Shown: positions 59,104 through 64,000 of the stretch, in pieces
Layout of the letters: the number at the start of each line of letters is the position of its first letter
Numbering within the stretch: the first letter of the stretch is position 1
Assembly: GCF_036242395.1 (NCBI RefSeq)
Contig: NZ_CP108458.1
Span: 3,968,001-4,032,000, forward strand
Direction of reading: 5' to 3'
From: Kitasatospora sp. NBC_01266
GTDB taxonomy: Bacteria > Actinomycetota > Actinomycetes > Streptomycetales > Streptomycetaceae
Length of the DNA stretch: 64,000 nucleotides
Translations under genes and position numbers: made by a program
The notes under the pieces: generated by a model
Seen by the model: the letters and a program-made list of their open reading frames with translations, nothing else
Told to the model about the DNA's origin: nothing
The model's database searches: none

Positions 59104-60513
59104 ATGGATAAGCGGGAAATGATCGCGGACCTGCGAGCGAAGCGCGAAGAGTCTCGTGATGCGCTGGAGCGAATTCTTGGGCGTGCCCAGTCTGGAAATC
59201 GCAGCCTCACGCCGGCCGAAGCCCGAAATTTCGATACGCGAGAGGCTGAAATTCGTGCCATCGACGACCGTATCGAGGAACTGGACGAGCAGGTACGAGC
59301 AGCGGATGCCGCCGCGCCCATGCAACGCCAATACGCCCCAAGCGCAGGAGTAAACCACGTGACCACTGAAACCCGTAAGCTGACGATGCCTGGCACCGCC
59401 ATTATTACCCGCGAGCCGGAGGTGTATAAGCGCGAGGATGCTAAGACCTCGTTCTTTATGGACATGCTCAATGTTCGCAATAATGGCGACCGTAACGCGC
59501 TTGAGCGGCTGGACCGCAATAATAAGATGGTTGCCGACCGGGCCCGCGCAAACGGTGAAATTCGCGCTGTCAGCACCACGAATGGCAGCGGTGGCGAGTT
59601 CGTCCCGCCTGCCTGGTTGGAGGACCAGTTCGTCAAGCTCGCACGTCCGAGGCGTGTTTTTGCCGATCTGGTGGCGAATGATCCGCTACCGCCCGGCACT
59701 GATCAGCTCAACATTCCGAAGGTCAATAGCGGTACTGCGACTGGTGTTCAGTCTACGCAGAACACTCAGATTCAGCAGACGGACCTGACGACTACCAGTA
59801 TTTCCAGCAGCGTGACCACGGTGGCTGGTGGGCAGACAGTTTCGCTCCAGCTTATGGAGCAGAGTCCGCTGAATATTGATGACCTGATCTTGGGTGACCT
59901 CGCTGCGGATTACGCGATGCGCTTGGACACGCTCTGCCTTACCGGCCCAGGTACTGGTGGCCAGCCGACCGGAATTCTGACCCTCTCCGGCACTAACTCC
60001 GTTGCGTGGACCGGTACCGCGCTGACCGGCGCCAACTCGCTTTACAGTGCGATTGTGTCGGCGATTAGCAAGGTTTATACCTCTCGCTTTGAGGCGCCGG
60101 ACGCAGTGATCATGCACCCACGCCGGTTCCTATGGGCGCTTGCCCAGCAGGACACGCTAGGACGTCCCGTCATCGTTCCCGCCGAGACTGGCCCGAGCAA
60201 TGCTCTCGGTGTTCTCGGCCCGAAGCTGAACGCTGAGGGCCCGGCCGGCCGAATCGCTGGTCTGGATGTGTATCTCGACGCGAACATCCCCACCAACCTG
60301 GGTACCGGCACGAATGAGGACCGAATCCTAGTTCTCAAGTCTGATGATGTCCGACTGTGGGAGTCGCACATTCGAGCCGAGGCTTTCCAGCAGACCTATG
60401 CAAATCAGATGTCTGTGTTTGTGAGGCTCTATAATTACGCGTCCTTCCAGGCGGCCCGCTATCCCGGCTCTATTTCGGTGATCTCCGGCACTGGCCTTAA
60501 CCAGGTCCTGTAG
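59104..60513 (+). CDS. HK97-family phage major capsid protein
   Basis: This 469-aa protein has an N-terminal coiled-coil delta domain (residues about 1-70: D-L-R-A-K-R-E-E-S-R-D then I-D-D-R-I-E-E-L-D-E) and the HK97 capsid fold after about residue 110: G-G-E-F-V-P-P-A-W, T-D-Q-L-N-I-P-K, G-Q-P-T-G-I-L, M-H-P-R-R-F-L-W-A-L and V-Y-L-D-A-N-I-P. HK97 capsid proteins form the icosahedral shell; the delta domain acts as internal scaffold and is normally removed by a protease, which is not seen here. The ATG follows AAGGAACC. Codon usage is less GC-biased than the host. Confidence 0.92.
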   Translation: MDKREMIADLRAKREESRDALERILGRAQSGNRSLTPAEARNFDTREAEIRAIDDRIEELDEQVRAADAAAPMQRQYAPSAGVNHVTTETRKLTMPGTAIITREPEVYKREDAKTSFFMDMLNVRNNGDRNALERLDRNNKMVADRARANGEIRAVSTTNGSGGEFVPPAWLEDQFVKLARPRRVFADLVANDPLPPGTDQLNIPKVNSGTATGVQSTQNTQIQQTDLTTTSISSSVTTVAGGQTVSLQLMEQSPLNIDDLILGDLAADYAMRLDTLCLTGPGTGGQPTGILTLSGTNSVAWTGTALTGANSLYSAIVSAISKVYTSRFEAPDAVIMHPRRFLWALAQQDTLGRPVIVPAETGPSNALGVLGPKLNAEGPAGRIAGLDVYLDANIPTNLGTGTNEDRILVLKSDDVRLWESHIRAEAFQQTYANQMSVFVRLYNYASFQAARYPGSISVISGTGLNQVL

Positions 60514-60528
60514 GGGATTCGCCTTGCC

Positions 60529-60570
60529 AGCGCCCGCCGCAGTCACCTACTGGTCACTGTGGCGGGCGCT
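60529..60570 (+). terminator. Terminator after the capsid gene
   Basis: AGCGCCCGCC (60529-60538) pairs with GGCGGGCGCT (60561-60570), extending inward by further pairs. It lies 16 bases past the capsid stop. Confidence 0.75.
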
Positions 60571-60756
60571 TCGCTTTCCAAGCCTTAAAGGTGCAGCCCC
60601 TACTAAGTGTGACTCCCAAAACGGACATTAGGGTGCATGGGGGGCACATCAGTCTTCAGGTCGTCACTCAACGAGGACCCGGCCCCCTAAGAACGCGCAC
60701 GGCTGCGAAAGTCGCGAACTGAGTTCACCCGAATACTTGAGAAAAGAGGGGCCAAA

Positions 60757-61227
60757 ATGGCTATGGGTCGACCGCCAAAACCCGTAGAACTCAAGCGCAA
60801 GCTCGGAAATCCTGGTCAGCGTTCGCTGAGTCCGCTCTCTGAGGTCGCGCACGTTGATGCTGTCGATCCGGACCCGCCCGCGCACCTCAGCGCCGCCGGT
60901 AGATCGTTCTGGGCTCGCGCTGTCGAGTCCGCGACGTGGATAGCGGCTACGGACGCGCCAGTTCTCCTGCTGCTCGCCGAACAGCTCGACCGGCGCGCCG
61001 ATTGGCTAGGGCGCATCGCCGCTGACTCCCCGGTGCTCGTCTCGCCACGGGGCCAGCAGTACGCGCACCCGCTTGTGCGCCCGGTTGCTGTCCTTGAGGC
61101 CGAGATCCTGAAGTCGTTCAGCGCACTGGGCTTCACTCCGGCGGATCGCACTCGCATGGGGGTTGCTGAGATCAAGGCCACGAACGCCTTTGAGGAGATG
61201 CTTGCCCGTCGCCAGTGCCGAGAGTAG
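60757..61227 (+). CDS. P27-type phage small terminase subunit
   Basis: This 156-aa protein opens M-A-M-G-R-P-P-K-P-V-E-L-K-R then K-L-G-N-P-G-Q-R-S-L, the hallmark of the P27 small terminase family, and continues with the helical core (L-S-A-A-G-R-S-F-W, L-G-F-T-P-A-D-R-T-R-M-G). Small terminases bind the packaging site and recruit the large subunit, for which no gene is visible. GAGGGG precedes the ATG. It is unusual that it follows rather than precedes the capsid gene. Confidence 0.88.
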   Translation: MAMGRPPKPVELKRKLGNPGQRSLSPLSEVAHVDAVDPDPPAHLSAAGRSFWARAVESATWIAATDAPVLLLLAEQLDRRADWLGRIAADSPVLVSPRGQQYAHPLVRPVAVLEAEILKSFSALGFTPADRTRMGVAEIKATNAFEEMLARRQCRE

Positions 61228-61248
61228 CCCCCGGTCTGCCGACACCCA

Positions 61249-61287
61249 CGCCCCAACATCTGGCCTTCCCGGGTCGATGTTGGGGCG
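61249..61287 (+). terminator. Terminator after the small terminase gene
   Basis: A 12-bp perfect stem (61249-61260 with 61276-61287, 15-nt loop), 21 bases past the stop codon, followed by TTCGTCGTT. Confidence 0.75.
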
Positions 61288-61436
61288 TTCGTCGTTAACT
61301 GGACTGCTTGTAGGTCGAGTTGGGGTCCTCGCCCCTGCGGCCGGCGCGGGGTAACAGCGCTGAAAGTAGCCGGAGTTGACGCGTAGCTGCTTCGGTCGGC
61401 GTACTCAACTCGACTCAGCATTCGCCAGTCAGCACA

Positions 61437-61475
61437 GAGCCCCTGCGCGGCTCTCTGCGGGCCTGGCAGGGGCTC
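61437..61475 (-). terminator. Terminator of the Scr1/DUF397 fusion gene
   Basis: GAGCCCCTGC (61437-61446) pairs with GCAGGGGCTC (61466-61475), 15 bases past the stop on the minus strand. A shorter version sits at the same place in the AICE (45982-46013). Confidence 0.7.
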
Positions 61476-61490
61476 AGTGGGGGGATCGGG

Positions 61491-62582
61491 TCAGACGGTC
61501 CCGAAGTCGCCTGCCTTGATGCCCTGCACGAACGCTGCGAACGCGTCGGCGGGGAAGACCAAGGCGGGACCAGACGGGTCCTTTGAGTCACGGACGGGCA
61601 CGACGCCGGGAAGGTTGGGGGCCACCTCCACGCACTGGCCGCCGTTGCCGCCGCTGTAACTGCTCTTGAAGTAGCTGGCCGTAGCCAGAACATGCGGCTC
61701 CAGGGCCATGATCAGTAGACCTTCCATGTGACGGCGAATGAACTGCGCCGACTCGTCCGGCGAGAGTGCGTCCGCGCGAAGCCGATCATAGTTCCGGCCG
61801 CGCCGCGCAAGCTGCTTTGGGTCGGCGGAGAAGTGCCCCTGATCCGCGCTCTCTGAGTAGATCCACTGATCACCGTCCGGTAGATCCACAAGTGTCAATG
61901 AGGTGGCGGCGCGCGTGCGGGCACCGAGCTTCAACGGCGCAACTTGCAGCAGGACGTTCGGGCGCTGTGCGACGACCAGCAGATGTGCCAACTGCCTGTA
62001 CAGGACCGTAGGCCCGCCGACTTCGCGCCGGATCACTGCCTCATCCAAGACGACGTCCAGGAGGGGAGCGCTGCCGAGTGCCCCCAGGTAGCGTGCTTGC
62101 CTGCTCATACGGGCTGCGACGCGCTCAGCGATCGACTCCTCATCTGCTGATTCGTCCTCTTCTCGAAACAGTGCGCGGGCGTACTCCTCTGTCTGCAACA
62201 GACCCGATACCAAGGTTGGTTGGTACTCCTGGAGGCGCGTCGCTCGTGCTTCCATCTCGGCGAAGCGCTTGAACCAGTCCGGGTGTGCAGCGACCACGTG
62301 CCATGCAACGTCGTCCCACACGCGAGCCAACTGGCCACCCGTAGCGAGCACTTGATCGCATCGCTCGGCGAAGTCCCTTTGTGGAACCCTCTCCAGGCTC
62401 TCGATCTTGGTGATGAGCGACGGGTGGACGACCAGCTTTCGGGCCAGCGAGGCGCAGGTCGGGTAGCCCGCCCGGATACGCAGATCACGCAGTAACCACG
62501 CGAAAATCTCGGGCGTCAGAGTGCCCGTTCGTTCGATTACTCGCCGTCCGGCCAAAACTGACTCCCATTCAAGACAGATCAC
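61491..62582 (-). CDS. Scr1-type regulator fused to DUF397
   Basis: This 363-aa protein has an N-terminal helix-turn-helix (L-L-R-D-L-R-I-R-A-G-Y, S-L-A-R-K-L-V-V-H-P-S-L-I-T-K), a DUF5753 domain (Y-Q-P-T-L-V-S-G-L-L-Q-T-E-E-Y, N-V-L-L-Q-V-A-P-L) and, from about residue 300, a DUF397 domain (Y-F-K-S-S-Y-S-G-G-N-G-G-Q-C-V-E-V-A, V-P-V-R-D-S-K-D). In the AICE the same two parts are separate overlapping genes; here they are one protein. Start uncertain: GTG at 62582, or a TTG about 27 bases inside with GGGAG just upstream. Divergent from the small-protein operon. Confidence 0.85.
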   Translation of the reverse strand: MICLEWESVLAGRRVIERTGTLTPEIFAWLLRDLRIRAGYPTCASLARKLVVHPSLITKIESLERVPQRDFAERCDQVLATGGQLARVWDDVAWHVVAAHPDWFKRFAEMEARATRLQEYQPTLVSGLLQTEEYARALFREEDESADEESIAERVAARMSRQARYLGALGSAPLLDVVLDEAVIRREVGGPTVLYRQLAHLLVVAQRPNVLLQVAPLKLGARTRAATSLTLVDLPDGDQWIYSESADQGHFSADPKQLARRGRNYDRLRADALSPDESAQFIRRHMEGLLIMALEPHVLATASYFKSSYSGGNGGQCVEVAPNLPGVVPVRDSKDPSGPALVFPADAFAAFVQGIKAGDFGTV

Positions 62583-62678
62583 TTGTCTCGTTTGCCGACC
62601 TGGTCACCGTACTACCGGGCGCCCACCCTTGAGGTACACACAGTGAGGGTGGGGACGGATCGGCGAACGGAACGGATC

Positions 62679-62939
62679 ATGACGTCACACATCAACCGGC
62701 ACACGGCCGAAGCAAGACGGCAGGCGGCAAGCGCACTTGAGGATGTAACAGCCATCCTCGCGCTTGCGAACGTGCTCCTGCCGTCGGTGGCCGTCGACTG
62801 GCACTCGGGACAGCTCACCGGCACCTACCTGGTCGACTTGGGCGCTGCTCGGCCCGACGTGGTCATGGCCCTGGTGGCGGTCCTGCGGGCTGGAGTCGAA
62901 CACATGGCGCACTGCGGTCATGAGGCGGTGGAGTCATGA
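62679..62939 (+). CDS. Small helical cassette protein
   Basis: This is 86 aa from the ATG at 62679; a GTG at 62643 would add 12. A helical N-terminus (A-E-A-R-R-Q-A-A-S-A-L-E-D-V-T) is followed by a Val/Leu helix. Place, size and general layout correspond to 47209-47523 in the AICE. Its stop overlaps the next start (ATGA). Confidence 0.65.
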   Translation: MTSHINRHTAEARRQAASALEDVTAILALANVLLPSVAVDWHSGQLTGTYLVDLGAARPDVVMALVAVLRAGVEHMAHCGHEAVES

Positions 62940-63115
62940 TCCGCAAACGTGCAATGTCCATCCGGTCATACCGGATCACCAGCAGCGGCCAGCGGATCGA
63001 ACTGTCGAGTGTCGACGTGCTCGAAAACACGCCGGACGTGCCGTTCTCCGGGACGTGGCCCCGCTGTCAGTGCCCCAAGCACCGAGAAGCGACCGAACAG
63101 AAGGACACCGCATGA
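62936..63115 (+). CDS. 'YRIT' Cys-rich small protein, element 2 copy
   Basis: This 59-aa protein has S-Y-R-I-T-S-S-G-Q-R-I-E-L and F-S-G-T-W-P-R-C-Q-C-P-K-H, homologous to 47520-47726 of the AICE (I-Y-R-I-T-R-T-G-R-R-I-D-L; F-D-G-T-W-P-V-C-Q-C-P-R-C). Both ends overlap neighbours by ATGA. Function unknown. Confidence 0.7.
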   Translation: MIRKRAMSIRSYRITSSGQRIELSSVDVLENTPDVPFSGTWPRCQCPKHREATEQKDTA

Positions 63116-63267
63116 GCCGCAAGGCAGCACAAGTAGCCCGCAACATAGGCGAGTTCATGAACGGGGTGCGGCGAGCTCGCGCTGAGATCGCCGAACAGGA
63201 CGGGCCATGCCCCATCTGCGGCCGGAATCCCTGCACGAGCCCGACCCGACACCTGTCCTGGCCCTGA
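63112..63267 (+). CDS. Small basic protein with C-P-I-C-G knuckle
   Basis: This 51-aa protein has a basic helical N-terminus (M-S-R-K-A-A-Q-V-A-R-N-I-G) and C-P-I-C-G-R-N-P-C near the end. Starts on an ATGA overlap with the previous gene. No family recognised. Confidence 0.6.
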   Translation: MSRKAAQVARNIGEFMNGVRRARAEIAEQDGPCPICGRNPCTSPTRHLSWP

Positions 63268-63294
63268 GCCCAACTGACTGAAACTGGAACGACG

Positions 63295-63780
63295 TTGAAC
63301 CCAACCGACATCCTTTCTCACCCGCCCGTCCGCCGGCTCGGCTGCCAGGTGATCGCCTTCAACCCTGCTGGCGAAGTGCTCGTCGTGGACCCGGAGTACA
63401 AGAGCGGGCTGACGCTCCCCGGTGGGTCGGCCCTTCAAGGTGAGGCCCCGAACGAAGCCGCCGCGCGCCACCTCGCGCTGGAGACCGGTCTCGTCCTGGA
63501 CCTCTGGCAGATCCTGGCCGTCGACTACGTACCGGAGGGCGTGTACCCCGAGGGGATCAACCTGGTCTTCAACGGCGGGATGCTCACGGATCGTCAGGTC
63601 GAAAGGATCGCGGTCCCGCCGATCGCGAAGAGTCGACTTCACGGCTTCCGCTTCGTGCCCATGACCGAGGTCAGCACGTGCACAGAGCCGTACCAGCGGC
63701 GCCGGATCCGGCAGGCGTACAACGCGCTGAACATGGCCAAGGCACTCCCGCTCCTGCTGCGGGGCGAGCTTGTCTGCTGA
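63295..63780 (+). CDS. NUDIX-fold protein with degenerate catalytic box
   Basis: This 161-aa protein starts at a TTG with GGAACG upstream. The fold follows NUDIX enzymes (V-L-V-V-D-P-E, L-T-L-P-G-G-S-A-L-Q-G-E), but the box reads R-H-L-A-L-E-T-G-L where active enzymes have R-E-x-x-E-E-x-G: two of the metal-binding glutamates are gone. The counterpart at 48554-49054 is intact. It may bind a nucleotide or act as a regulator rather than hydrolyse. Confidence 0.78.
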   Translation: MNPTDILSHPPVRRLGCQVIAFNPAGEVLVVDPEYKSGLTLPGGSALQGEAPNEAAARHLALETGLVLDLWQILAVDYVPEGVYPEGINLVFNGGMLTDRQVERIAVPPIAKSRLHGFRFVPMTEVSTCTEPYQRRRIRQAYNALNMAKALPLLLRGELVC

Positions 63781-63792
63781 CCCCCATAGACC

Positions 63793-63836
63793 CCCGCCCC
63801 GGGACGGTACTTCGATCGGCCGGACGCCGGGGCGGG
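63793..63836 (+). terminator. Terminator after the degenerate NUDIX gene
   Basis: CCCGCCCCGG (63793-63802) pairs with CCGGGGCGGG (63827-63836), beginning 12 bases after the stop codon. Beyond it, to the end of the window, a GCAACACCGAAC unit occurs twice (63840 and 63957 regions). Confidence 0.65.
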
Positions 63837-64000
63837 CCCTGCAACACCGAACGGTTCGGCCGCCAACCGGCGGCGTAGTCGGCCAAAGCGCTGACCCACA
63901 GATTCCCGCCCCAAATCGCCGAAGTCTTGGCAGAGAGCAGCGACCGGGGCGGGTCCGCAACACCGAACCGCCCCGGTCACCAACCGGTGCCCGGAACGCC

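Larger units (their letters stand above)
56126..64000. mobile_element. Second serine-recombinase element, phage-related, inserted in tadA
   Basis: The left boundary lies near 56126-56140, where tadA coding sequence stops matching. The right boundary and the other half of tadA are beyond the window. Contents: serine recombinase, Cys-rich small protein, HK97 major capsid protein, P27-type small terminase, Scr1/DUF397 fusion regulator, small proteins and a degenerate NUDIX gene. No portal, prohead protease, large terminase, tail or replication genes are seen in 7.9 kb. It may be a capsid-encoding satellite or a decayed prophage. Confidence 0.75.

Noticed and set aside
1..64000. CRISPR arrays, rRNA genes, tmRNA, riboswitches
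   Set aside because: No regularly spaced repeat array, rRNA segment or recognisable riboswitch core was seen on reading both strands.

Overview
The window is very GC-rich, third-position-biased DNA from a Streptomyces-like actinomycete (Streptomyces, Kitasatospora or Streptacidiphilus type). The evidence is a chromosomal block holB, tmk, topA, hppA, an RsbW-like gene, bldG and a DUF1998-type helicase, in the arrangement I know from Streptomyces coelicolor, followed by the 'helicase/secretion neighbourhood' Tad pilus locus. Abundant GTG starts and 4-nt ATGA/GTGA overlaps also fit.

Layout. (1) 1-4440: the last codons of one secreted 'LDTR-repeat' protein and a complete 1351-aa paralogue. (2) 4591-11193: an element bounded by a 43-bp direct repeat of the 3' half of tRNA-Thr(CGT). 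It has no recognisable integrase and carries a DUF6907-like gene, an AbiEii-like nucleotidyltransferase with a coupled partner, a frameshifted DUF6624 relic, a 733-aa zinc-ribbon protein of unknown function and a membrane protein with a PD-(D/E)xK-like domain: a candidate defence island. (3) 11300-35000: chromosomal backbone (LysE exporter, GNAT/TetR pair, TAP-like lipoprotein peptidase, an esterase-fold protein lacking its serine, holB, an MFS-Tmk fusion, topA, small secreted proteins, a methyltransferase, hppA, the RsbW-like gene, bldG, helicase). (4) 34900-56200: a Tad pilus operon on the minus strand, read tadA-tadB-tadC-DUF4244 pilin-tadE-tadE-like, broken twice.

The first break (about 36241-52852) is an AICE with a large serine integrase, inserted inside the DUF4244 pilin gene. 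Both gene halves are visible and rejoin in frame. It carries RepSA, an FtsK/Tra translocase, an RDD membrane protein, a GntR repressor facing a 17-bp inverted-repeat operator, an IS5-type transposase, an Scr1/DUF397 regulator pair and a cargo operon. Within that cargo lies the most interesting find: a 26-residue proline-rich peptide gene ending in Pro-Pro-Trp-Trp-Met (49257-49337), directly followed by a radical SAM/SPASM enzyme with a duplicated C-terminal Cys motif and an isoaspartyl-type methyltransferase. It looks like a compact RiPP pathway that I cannot match to a named family.

The second break (from about 56126, running past 64000) is another serine-recombinase element inserted in the Walker A motif of tadA. 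It carries an HK97 major capsid protein and a P27-type small terminase but no portal, protease or large terminase in view, which suggests a capsid-encoding satellite or a prophage remnant. Both serine elements also share a cassette (Scr1/DUF397 regulator, short alpha-helical protein, 'YRIT' Cys-rich protein, NUDIX protein).
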